Assembly (NCBI GenBank): GCA_947652115.1
Contig: OX393568.1
Span: forward strand, 3,329,960 to 3,393,959
From: Blastomussa wellsi
Lineage: Eukaryota; Cnidaria; Anthozoa; Scleractinia; Plerogyridae
Reading direction: 5' to 3'
DNA: 64,000 bases
Shown here: positions 1-13,000 of the stretch, in pieces
How the letters are laid out: every line of letters begins with the position of its first letter
Numbering within the stretch: position 1 is the stretch's first letter
Position numbers and translations under genes: made by a program
The notes under the pieces: model-generated
Databases searched by the model: none
What the model saw: the letters and a program-made list of their open reading frames with translations, nothing else
Told to the model about the DNA's origin: nothing

Positions 1-1046
1 AGATAATAAACCCAAGTCAAGAGTGTCAAGTGAAAAAAACGAGAGGTCTAGCTCAGAATTGCTTTGTTAGTCAAAGGAAGAAGGTTTTTGTGTGTTATTA
101 CTGAGAGACATCCGAGAATTGGTCAAAATTGGAAATGATTAAAAACTGCTCGGTGAAAGTTTCTAGTTTGGATATACTATTGTTTAATCGACCGAAGAAA
201 AATTTCTGCAAACCTTCAAAAAACTATGTCAACAGGTGTCAGAGCCACCTTAAATTTATGAAAAACTAACGTAGCTCTGAAAGACATAGACAGAACTCTT
301 CAAAAATTTGCAGAAATGTTCCTTTCATCATATATTAACCTAACAGGAATGTGTAAAAAAAACATAAGCATTCGCCAAGTAGCCAAGTTCTGTCTGTGAT
401 GTGCAAAATTTAATTATAGCTGAGAAAAGGACCCAAGTTGAATTGACAACTGATATTACAGAATCCCCAACAAACCGTACCCTGAACACAGCAGATTCTC
501 TCTTGCAGAAGTCAATGTCGGAAAGGTAAAGAACTTTCTCAAGAGAAAACTCGCACACTGTGCTGTTTAATGTAACTTTAAAGGAGGCCAGGAAATAGGG
601 GTTGCTTTTTGACAATGCCCTCAAAACGGACAATTATGCTCCCAATTATGCATATTGAACTCATAGCCATGAAGGACAAATTTACAGGCAGGCCTTAGGA
701 GCCTGGCACAATGAGAGTAACCAGGCCTAAAGACCGCTTGAAGATACACTGGGAACAAGCCTACAGTGCTCAATAGTAATCGAACGACATAGAACATTAA
801 AATAGCTCGAAATTTTGTAATTGTACTTAATAAACGGACAATAGCAGCTCTTACAAAATAAATTTAACTGTTATGTCACAAAATGGCACAATTATGCCGG
901 CAAAACAGTACTAGTATGCCGGCATTATGCTCGATGCTCCACCTATGCTCGAAATTATGCCGGCATAATGTGTTAACCCCAAACCAAAAAGATGTTTAAT
1001 TGACTGAAATTCTCCAAGAGACAAAAATGTAGGTATATTTTTTCAC
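1..1046 (-). other. KIDINS220 intron (left edge)
   Basis: No exon for the next expected KIDINS220 segment (a GDTPLHIA-type repeat) was seen here. The longest reading frame, at 340-633 on the minus strand, has no splice context or recognisable family and is treated as chance. The short stretch 870-970 repeats the words tatgc and ccggcat several times. Confidence 0.5.
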
Positions 1047-4000
1047 CTTATCTGCGACAGAAACACTGGCACCCTTTTCAAGAAGAAGCGAGACGATAGC
1101 CGTATGCTTTTTCTGTGTCGCTCTAAGCAGTGCGGTTTCTCCGTCCTGAAATGAAAACATGACGCTACGGTAAATAAGAGATACTGAATGCATTGTAAGT
1201 TTTTAATCTTTAGGGGCACAACGAAGACTCGAACAACAGAAATTTGTGTAACCACATCTGCTATTAAAACGAAAGCACATGCTACTTCACTTACTTATTG
1301 GGAAAGAAAAAGTGTTAAAAATGAGGGTAAAAAGCGCCTTAATGCAACAAGTCTTATCCAGAGGGGCACAAAGCCTGAGAGAACACACATTCTGCATGAC
1401 ACGTTAAACGCGAAAAGAAGATTTTATGAGATAAGTGAAGTGGGTATTAGGTAAACAGAGCGTCTCCATTTTGAATTCCGCTGCAGGGCAAAGATTAACG
1501 TACCTTGTCTTGAGTTTCTGTGTTCGCTCCTGCATCTAGCAACTCCTTCACAATTAAAACGTGGCCTTTTTCTACCGCGTGAAACAAGGCGGTCTTTCTT
1601 TCCTACGAAAAGATAAATAACTAACAATTTATTTACATGAGCAAACCAATGATATGAACGACTGCAAAAAGGCGTGCACTCGTAAATAAAGATGATATCT
1701 TAAAAATATTCCCTGCTCAATACGCCACGAGCCAGCGTAGACTAAATGTTTTGTCCCTTACCATATCCAAAATGCAACAAAGCGAACTCCACTACGGTGA
1801 ACTAAAATGTGAAGATCTTACGCTACTGTGTAAGCTGTGCTGGCTAAGTATCATGTCCTAATCACGGCGGATGCATGTGACACGGGGTTTGAACTTCAAA
1901 ATTTAATGCTTTTTCAAAAGCAAAAACACGCAAACTATTGTAATATACCGTATTATCGAGGTCTTCAGGCCCCCAATCACTCGATCAGGCGCTGTCAAAA
2001 CAATTCGCGATTATCAGATATTTCGATAAAAATGTTGTCTTTTTGTTGTCAAAACAGGTTTAGATTTTCACGGTAACGTCACCGAGAAAATTTGGTTTTA
2101 ATAATAACAAGTCTCACCTACAAAAGCTCGGCTCAGCATTTTTCGGGCGCAGCATGTAGTATGTGAACACTTCAGGTAAACGCAGTCTTGGCTTCTGAAT
2201 TTTGGCTTAGGCAGCGTTTGGAAAGCCATCGGAATATTTTGGCCTGCCGCAAAATGTACACAATTGCCAGAAACAAACCACCTGTAGTTTATGATGTCAA
2301 AACAAAATTAAAACAGAAAATGACTCACGATGAAAGTTCACCAAGAATTAGTCCGTCTTGATCCCAAACGCCCCTTTCATTGTCAACTGATTGATGAAGA
2401 CGGTGGACACAAATGGAGTAGTGGAAATCACACAAGATGGATCCCAAATTAGTTAAAACGGACAAAAAATTGAGAATTCTTTTCTTCCAGAAAGCCATTT
2501 ATCTTAATACAAAAGAAAAAACAGCTTAAAATATTTTTTTATTGCCTCAACGGATAACAGATGGGAGTACAAACTTCACGTTCAATGAAAGCTTCTTGAT
2601 TGATACGGTCAAAAGCCAAAAATAAAGGAAGTCACAACATTCTTACATCATGTACGGTATCTTGCATTTTCAAGCCTGATTAACATGAAAGTAATCTCAG
2701 AAACCGTTCGAATCAAATTTGTTATGACAACATAAATATTGGATATGTTTACTGCTTCTTTGAATTGACCGAATAATGTTGCCCAAGAAACTTAGAGTTT
2801 GGCTTGCTACACACCACGCCATTCCCGAAAAAATGGTCTGATTTAGGCAAAAACTGTGCAAAAGTGCACTTAACTAACTCCCGCACGGCTAAGATCGATT
2901 CATTATGGAATGAAGCCCGTAAATGAAAGATATAGTACAGGTAACTAGAAATTTTTTGCGCAAAGTCTTTAAAAAAAATTACACCCGGCTGCCGTGACCC
3001 AAATTTGTCAAATTGCAACAAACAGGTCATTCAATTCTTGAATTGTTTTTCCCATCACTTAAATAATAGAGATCCTTGTAAACGGTTTTCATGCGAAAAG
3101 TGACAAAAAAACTATTTAGAAAACATTGTCAACAAAGAGATCTTGGGGATATTTTCAACAGGTGTACAATCTACAACCGCGCGACTGACGAGAACAGATT
3201 CTCTTGCCCGGAAAACAATTACAAATATTTTTATGACATACACGACACCGCACACTGACCTTTAAAAGCTTTTGCGTCTGAATACGATACTCCAAAAAGC
3301 GCGACATCAAATAATCGTCAGCAAAATAGCTGAAAACAACTCTAAATTACAGCAAGATACTCAGCAGTTTACCGTAAAGTTAGCCGCGTTAAATGACAAT
3401 TTACGGCACCAAATACGTTTATAGCGAAATCAACCATTAAGCAAACAAATTCTATAGAAATTGTACAATGTTGTTTTCTGACAACTCCGGGTGGTAGAAG
3501 CCCGGGGGTAGAAGTGAAATGTTCAGGCACATAAACATTTTCTGTTTCTTCGCTTTTGTTCCAAAGCGAAGTTACAAGGAACAAACTCGGCGTAAACTAG
3601 AAGCTTTGACGCGACTCCGTTGCAGCGAAGGACTTGAAGAAGAAAACGACAGTATTTATTAGAATAAGTCCACGTTCAAAATTACCAGGTTAGAACTTAC
3701 AGAATCTGCTGCTTCTACATCTGCATATTTGCTAAGCAATGTTCGGACCACTTCCAAATGTCCGTCCCTTGCAGCTGAAATAAGCACCGTCTCACCTTCC
3801 TGTGGAGCAATTAAACAAGACCATTCACAGTTGACGAAGATGGAAAATGCTTGCAGATATCTTTACCAAGTGGAGTACAGCTCCAGGTTCTGCTTGATTT
3901 CATATCTCAGCTATTTGAATTGAAGCAATTAACAGTATTCATTCGTTTCATTAAACGCGAACTTTTCGATTCAATTATAAAAACTATAAAAAGGTCTCAT

Positions 4001-7000
4001 TTCTCTGTCTATAATAACTGAGGAAGCACGCACGGTACACACATGATTTTCAGATTCAAATATTCTAAGCATCTCGCGTGGCGAAAATGATTGAAACATG
4101 AAATGCAATGAAAATACTCACCATTAGCTAGGAGACAAACCTAAAGGTTATTTTCTTAACACCGACAATCGTAGCGAAATTACTTAAAACGCCAACAGAC
4201 AGCCACAGAATTAATTTCAAGTTTGATGGCGAAAAGTTGAGTCCCCCACGTACAAGCAAATGTCACATTATGATCATTATCAGAAAAGAACTGCATTACC
4301 TCTGCAAAATGTGCCACCTGTCTTTTGATGGAAACCTTTTCCCTGCAATTTATCACTTCAAAAACTGGCTACTCCCTTAAATTCCAATTTGCAAACGCGA
4401 ACAGATGAAGCGATTTTCGTAGCAGACACATTTCATCCCGCCAAGGGTGACCTGTGCATTTAGATAAATCGTTCCGGTTCAAAACCTCTCTAACAATGAT
4501 GAAAACATCGGGTGAACATATGGCACGCGATAAAATCAATCATTGTTTACTTCAACAATAAATAACAAAAGTTTAAGAATTCACATTATGTTTTATGATG
4601 CAAACAAGGGACAAATGGAATTTAAACGGACGAGTACGAAAGAATCGAACCGCAAGTTGCCCTCTAACAAGAGCCTTAAAACATATGCTCGTGTATCATA
4701 TATCAATACGCGTTTGGCCGAAAAATTAGAGTGCCTCTTTTTTTGGCACAGATGTTGCTAGGTAACGATGTAACCAAGCCGACAAACGGATCAACCGTGC
4801 CAAATCCTTGTTCGCGCGGTGTAACCGGATCTTCGATATCAACCGCGATCGCTTTCTTGATGATCTATTATTTTTCAAAAACAATATTTTCAAAAATACG
4901 CGAAATAGAAGTCACTGAAAACAACACTGGTCAAAATATTAGAGTAGGCTGTAGCCTGCGTAGCCGGCGGGATTTGAGGGTGTGAGCTCTGACGAAGGCC
5001 TCTCCAAAAACAAAAGCACTTCGCCGCGAATCCCGCCAGCTACGCAGGCTAATTAGGCTGGGCTGTAGTAAAAAGTTAACCTTTTCAGAGTGGCTTAACA
5101 GTACAGAACGCTGCATCACCAACATTTGCCAGTTTTCCTAACAGTTCGTCGATGCACTTTTCCGTTTCGTAAACGGTCCATGCCAATTTTGTTTCACAAA
5201 CAAAACAGAAAAATTATAAGTGAACAACCAGAATTGAACCCGGAATGTCTGACAAGCCAACATCCCTTCTCACTACCACACTACCAGTACTCCCACACGG
5301 CAAATTTGAGAATTTCTAATTAATTTTCTGTGTTAGACTGATGTTTTAACCGTGTATAAATAAAGTTATCATTCGATGATCCGCAAAATTTAATTATAAA
5401 TTAAATAAAGATGATTGCTCTAGTCCTGGCGTAAACTAGAGCAGATATCGCATCGTCCATTCCGAAAAGCTATCAATTATGGCATCGACCTTAAAAATGT
5501 CACAGGCCGTTTACCCATTTAGACTTCTGGGTAGAGAGAGGCAAAAGGAAAAACAACGAAAGTACCCCGGCAGGGCTCGAACTCGGACAACTGTGGGCCA
5601 AGTCCAGCACTAGGCCAACGCCTCTCTCCCAAGAGAAGCAATGTGCATCAGTGAGAAACTTACCTTATCCGGTAGGTTAAAGTAAGCTCCTCTTGCCAGA
5701 AGCCGTTGTACAATCTCTTCATGACCATGTTTAGCAGACCAAGCGAGGGCAGAATTTCCTTCCTGTTACCACGTTAAACAATCAGACGGTTAGCTTAAAA
5801 TTTATTTATTTTTATTACTACTTAGACAAAATTGGGAAATATTGGCTTCCAATCTTCCTTCTGCCTGCAAAATTGAACTCGTCTCACCCTTAAGTCAAAT
5901 TTAACAGTGTAATTTTTTGCAGTTATTCCAAAATTGGATAGAACTGCGTCTTATGTCAACGTCAACAATAAGGCGGGCCAAGCTAATCAAAAGAACTATA
6001 TAACTTGGCCTTAAACTGCAAAGAAAACTTATAAAGCAGCGGTTTTTTTTTCATTTTAGAAAAAGAGTCTTGTAAGCAAAACACGAAACCAAATTTAACT
6101 GAGGATGAAGACAGAGCACAAACTGATTCAGCCGGTATCGACCGTTATACCTGATCGGTGGCGTTGATGTGCGGATCTCTGTCCAGAAGACATTCTACCA
6201 CCTCCGTATAACCGCCCTTGGCTGCCATTATCAACGGCGTCCAACCTCTCTGCAACAAAGTAACGAAATATGTTAGAACAGCTTTCTCAAATTACTGGTA
6301 AAGCAAAGACTCGCAAAGGGACGCCATTATTTTTTGAGGAGGGGGGAGTGGGGGGCGTTGGACAATGTTTCTGACCAATAAATTTGTTTTCAGCATCGTG
6401 TTGTGCAGCAGATTTTTTAACCAATTCCTCCATATGTTTCTTTTGCATTACTCGCCTTGTACAATATTTTTTGGCACTTTTTCTCGCGTCCAACCCCCTT
6501 CCCCCTTCAAAAAACAATGACCCTCCCCTAATTTGACTCTTCTTGACATGCGTGACTCCACCGTGACATGTCATGGCAAAAACATCCGTGATAAAATTGC
6601 GACTAACTTACACTGCTTGCGGTATCAACGCTTGCGTTTTTATCAAGAAGACTTTTACAAGTTCCTAAATGACCTTTCCTGCAGGCCCACACAAGGGCAG
6701 TCGTTCCATACTAAAATTAACACAAAACATTTGTTATTAGAACAATATTGCAGTAGATCGATCGATATATGGAGGGGTTTTCAAATGAGTGTCGAAAGTA
6801 ATTAGCGAATTGCTTTAGTTTTACATTACTACGCTCAGTGATTGGTTTTAAAAAATTCACACAAAACTTTTTCAGCCAATCAGAAGTAAAACCAATCGCG
6901 ACTCGCACGCGCACGTTTTCCCGCGCTTTGTGTCGACTACGTGTAATTACTTTGAGTTTTGATTGGCTAACTGGATTGTCTTGTGTCATTGACAAAAGTA

Positions 7001-10000
7001 ATTCAGAGTACTTGGATTTGGTTTTACGACCCTCGGTTGAAATTCGCTCAAGCGAAACGAAAAGGCCTGAGGATCTAACAGCAGCTAATAGCTACAGACC
7101 GTGGAAGCAAAAGTCTTCCTCCAGGTGGGCCGAAGGCAAGAAATTTAGCAATTTGGGGTAGAGAGAGAATCGCACCAGTTCGTTTGCCCGCCATGTGCGC
7201 CCTCGTTGTCAGCCGCGTCACTTACCTTGTCAGCGGCATCGGGGTTTGCTCCAGCTTCTAGTAAATGATTAACCACTTCAGCGTGTCCGCGGCCTGACGC
7301 CCAAATAAGAGCTGTCATACCATGCTGTGAAAGAAAAACAGGTCATTAATCACGGTAAATCGTCAAGTGATCGAGCGATAGCCCGATTAATCGCATTCAC
7401 CCTTTCAAGCGACCTCTGATCTGAGCGCCGAAGAGTTTCCGTGACTCGGGGCTGCCAGTTATGTTATTCTCGATTATTCAATATTCAATGAATCAGACAT
7501 GCTTTGAGAAAAAAAATAATACTTTTTTAATTAAGCCTAGTTTTCATATGTCGGAAAAATCCCAGACGATCGGGGATTTCACTGTTTCCCGACTGTCCCA
7601 GATTTTTCCGACTAATGAAAATTGGAAATCTTTAATATCCCCAATCGCTTGGGATGGTCGGCGACAAATCGGGAGCGTTTCTATTTTCCCGACGCCTCCC
7701 AGAATTCTGCGATGGTCGGCGATCATTGACATATGAAAACTGAAATATCCACTGTCGGGAACGTTTCCGATAGTTTTAGCTTGTTGCCAACCCTCTAGCT
7801 TCAGCTTTTTAATTGCTTGGCACCAGTCCCAAATTCAGAATGTGGAGAGAATCTGCAACAGAACGTCTGGCGTGTCTCCGATACATCGGTAAAATCTGGG
7901 GCAGTCGGGAAACAGTGACATCCCCGACCGTCTGGGATTTTTCCGACATATGAAAACCGGTTTTAGGATGGTTCCAGTTGTCATCAACTGTCTTCAGAAA
8001 AGGTTAGTTTCAAGTATTCATAATAGTTTGCTGCCAAGCTCGTTTATCTAAACATTATCACTACACTAGATCCAAGTTTCATTTGTACTTCAATTTGTTA
8101 TTCCAACATTTTCTTGTCAAACAAAGGATGTCCTAACGGTTTTCCAACCTTCTAAGACCAGACCACTTCACACATCGGGTTTCTATATTTTCTGGTACTA
8201 TCAATTCCAGTAGTATCTAAGACCGACTCCCGGCCAATAAACAAAATTTTATCGAAGTTCTCTGTACACAATGGGAAGCAAAAGTTGATTCTGCTAATTG
8301 TTTTGCGGTTGTTTACAGCATTAAACTTGTACTTTTAATAGCAAGCATTTGCATCGCTTGTTCAACATGACAAACTCGAACACAATTGCTCTTGAAAAAG
8401 CGACCGTGCAAAAAGCCCCGCTGTCTAGGCCCCAAAGTATTAAATGGGTCCCACGTAAGTTGTCCCCTAAGGGGGAGGAAGTAAGGAGAGACAAGGGAAT
8501 TGCTGTAATTGAGTGATGCGTTATATGATTGAACAATAACATGCTATTTTGCAGAAATTCGAGAGATGGGGAGAGAGAAAGAGAGTTTAAAACTAAATAA
8601 CTCGAAGTGATCTTGGAAACCAAGAAATATTTTGTAAAAATCGTCACAAGAATTCTTATGTCACAGTTAACATTTGGCTATCCCGCTGTTTTGCACTTCA
8701 TTACATTATCATTTGAAGTGAATTTATCATAAAATTCCTTTAAAATTGTCCGAAAGTATCCGCTTTTGGTTTCAGACTCGACCCAAACATTGCAAGGTCA
8801 CCCATGTGGTGGCCGCAGAAACCGCGGACAAGAATAACGCTAGCGGCGTGTTGCGGTTGAGCAAAGTTCTTAAACTGCTGTTCATGTGCTCACCAAGAAT
8901 TTCAATTGCATTTACAGACCTTTTGGGAACGAATATAAAACAGCTCGAAGCTCAAGAAAAAAGAAAAAGAAGGAAAAAATGACATCACGCGAAAAAACTG
9001 CAGTTTGCACGAAGCGCAAAAATCACGACAGTCTGTACCGCAAATAAACGTTGCACGATAAACATAAAAAAATAAACTTTACAAACATTTATTTGGACGG
9101 AAGAGCTCAATACAAAGTAATTTCAATCTTCTTCCAACAAAATTTAATCACCTCTAATAAAATAACAACTTCGGCGAAATACTACTACGCGAAAATCTAA
9201 TTGCACCTTATCAAATACTAATCGAAGAATCGTTTAACGATCAGAACTCGATTTTATTATATTTGGGGGATTATAATCCTTTTACAGACTTCTGGCTTTG
9301 CGCTTATTAAGCAAAGGAATCAATATTCTTCGCCATTAAGGAATCTGGAAAAGCAAAATGTACGTATCTATACAGCTGAGACATGGAAATTACAATCAGC
9401 TCAATTGGCTTGCATCGGGCCATGCTGTACATCGTTTACAAAAAAAGAAGATTCCATAAGACTAAACAAGCCGCCTATTGTATCATACACCACACATAAA
9501 TTAAAAATGTTTTTGTGGTTAAACCTATCATTACATGTACACAAATCAACATTTTTGATTTCGCACGAACGAGAAATTTTCATTCCAAATAAAATTTCAT
9601 AACTAAACTGCCTTCACGACAAATATATGTACGCAGTTGAATGGTTCTCCGTAGATTTCCCATTTGTAGATTTTTACTATCTTTAATATTCCGCCACTTA
9701 GACTAAGCTATTGAAAATCTTACTATCTTGCCACGTCCTAGGTTTTGCCAAAAATTTTGCAATTTCCCTTAAATTTTTATCCCCGAGAAAGTGAAGTAAA
9801 TAACATAAACTTAATCGGACGAGATCAAAATTGCAGAAGCCAAAACTCGAACTAATACGGGAGTGAAAATGAATGAAACACAGGAAAATCCCCAGTAGAA
9901 AGCAAAACGAAATAACTCCGTTTATAAAACATAAAAGAAGCGAAGACCTATTATGTATGAATAAATTAATACGGAAAAGGGAACGTCTTCTCAAAAATAA

Positions 10001-13000
10001 ATCAGTTGAAGTACTGGCTAGCAGGACAATCCATTCTGACAGTTAAAGCCAATAACGTAGAAATGGTGAAGAAGTCGACAAGGCCATGTCGTTATCAAAT
10101 AAACTTCCGAGCAACGCTGTCAGAGGGAAAATCTTGCATGGTATTGTAGTTCATTATTCATGCGAAATTACAAGGTTCAAAATCTCCCTTGCGGCCCACG
10201 GTACATTACACGCATTTTCTAAGGCAAAAATAATCTGAAAAGAAATAATTTCTTTTTGTGTCAATTTAGTTCCATACAAAGATCAACTCTTTGTAAAGTT
10301 AAATCCAATCTGGTACAATTCGAGATGGAGAAACGCACCCAGAATGAAAAGAGTCTTCTTTGAGAAAACCAAACTTGCGTCGTTAAAATTGCTTATACGA
10401 TAGCAACGTAGCTAGCCGTGCGTTAATTCTTTTATATACCGGAGGAGATGTCAGATACACACGTAACTTATCACCTTCCAGTATCAACCAGCTTCAATGA
10501 AATAACTGAACTATGCACTTACATTTCGACGGAATCATGGCGGGCAATATCTTCGGGTCGTTGTAAAACGAGGCCGCCGAGAGAACAAAATTCTGAAGTA
10601 TAATTAGATCTAACGAGCGACACAAAGCAACAAGAACTCAATTTGCTCCCAGCTCGATCTCAACTGAAACCTGTTCACCTGCCGAGCGAATCGCTAATGA
10701 CTTTTTTAAATATATGCAAAACCGAACGCCACTTAGGATAAACAACGAATAGTGCCCGCAAAATTGTATACAATGTCTGTGTAACGTATAAGAGTCTGGA
10801 TTGCGGGTTAACTTGCGACCAACAGGCAGCGAAAAATAACTTAAACGCCTTCATTTAAACCAAAATAGAAGTATTCTGCCAAGTTATGTTGGTTTAATAA
10901 AGACTGACATCAAAAAATGATTTTTTCTTGGACCTTCGTAAAGCCGATGAGACGGATCTCGCAAATCCATGATAAAATACTAAAAGGCATGCACCTGTCC
11001 TCTTGCCCTAACTAGCAATTGTTAACATTAACAAAGCCCTACCGATTTTCATTTCTTTAGTTCAATAAAAGAAATCTTACTGGTACGAGTTTCGACGATT
11101 TCTTGTAGCTCGCAAAGAGTGCGTCGTTTCAGAATCTCAATGCGTGATTTTTGGAAAAAGAATCATAAAACTTGAAGACATTAAATTACTATTGACGTAC
11201 TTCGCCTGTGGAAGTTTTTACAATTAGCATGCAATTGAAACAGAGATAGTGAAATATTAATATAAAAACACAGCAGCCGAGCTCAAACAAAAAATGTAAT
11301 CCTCTTTTACTGAAATGCCACAAGATAGCGAGCTACCTCTAATTCCGGCAAAGAGCCGACACGCTTTAGAAAACCAACAACCATCAGGCGAACACACAAA
11401 TTCTAAGGAGTGTTATCTTTCAATTGGCTTCATTTTATAAGCGATAATTAAACAGGCGAGTCCAATTCAGCTTCAAAGATCAATTGGTAACAAAAATAAG
11501 ATGTTATCGTAGATTTGAAATCGAACGATTTTCATCCCAGACTCGATGAAGGAATGTGAAGGAAAGAGACAAAAGCATCAATGTTCTACCCGCCGGGTGA
11601 GTGAATATTGTCACTTACAAAGTTTATTTAGCCTGGAGCATCATTTATAATTTAGAAGACTAGGATACACATGTTTAGACGCTGCCCAAAATCAGTAAAG
11701 CACGAGTTTTTTAACAACCCCTTATTAAAGAAATTTTGATAAATGAAAGATTGCAGAGCTTGAATGCAGTTAATTTTGGCTTTGACTGAATACTGATGCG
11801 TTTGTTGCCAATGGATATCTTCTGAAATGGTTACCACCTCGAGATATTCTACACAGGAAACTAATTAGATCTTGTAAGAACATAATGAATTATTGACTAT
11901 GTTTACGTCTTTAGCAAAAAGTAGTGCTTCTTGTGTTTTGATTTCTTTGTATGCAGCTCCCAGGTGCCACTCCAACTGGGAATGGCAAACAAAGTACAGT
12001 ACCTAAACTCTCTCGTCCGTGCGAAAGGGAGAGTTCAGGGACTGGACTAGAAATATCCATTCTCGTCTCCAGAGCCACTTGTTCCTCTTAGCCGGATGGG
12101 CCTGTGCACGAGGAACAAGTGGCTCTGGGGACACATGATTCGATTGGCTGAAATCAAACAAAGGGGGTCCAAACACATCAGCCGTTTTAAAATCCCAAAT
12201 CATTAGCACGTTTAAAATGGTAGATGTGATTGGACTCCCTTTGTTAGATTTCAGCCAATCGAATTATGTGTCCCCAGAGCCACTTGTTCCTCATGCACAG
12301 GCCCAGCCGGCTAAGAGGGACAAGTGGTTCTGGGGACGAGAATGAGAAATATCAAGAATGGACCCGTAGGACTCTGCCACAGTATTTTCAGTTTGTTTAA
12401 ATCGAACGGATACTCTCATCGGCCATCTTTGCTTTCACTTACGAGCAAGTCATATCGTTCCATTGTTTGTTGCTGCTGGTTTTGTGCAAGTTAACAAACT
12501 TGCAAAAAGAAACTGGCTATTATTTACAAATCGGTTCTATTGCCTTTTTCCGCGCTATTTTGCTCTATTTATTCGTTCATTTTGCTTGTGGTTTACACTC
12601 GGTGACCCCTACTTTTTTCCATGAACTGATTTTATTTACAATTCTCGACCATCTTGCGGCTACTAGGCGAGTGTATTAAAATGTTCTCGCTAAATGTAAT
12701 TTTTTCCATTTCTGACAATAGCAACTCATTATCTTACAGTGGTGAAAATCAATGGTGCACGTGACCTCGTAAATGCCATTTTGCATTTCGACTAGTTTTA
12801 ATGTACATCATAATTATTCTGAAAACAACTACTTTTCTTTAAACTGACCCTAACTCGCACTATGTAAACGAATCAAACAAAAGCAGGGTTTCAGTGTGAG
12901 GTTCCAAAGTGACGCCCAACCTCGTTCCCAGGGTCTCGAGGTTGAGTGACGCCATATAATGTAAAAAAAAAAACCAGCGGAACAGAGACGAAAGCCTTCA

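Noticed and set aside
340..633. 97-residue minus-strand frame near the KIDINS220 exons
   Set aside because: Not similar to the part of KIDINS220 expected after the ankyrin repeats, and I found no convincing splice sites.
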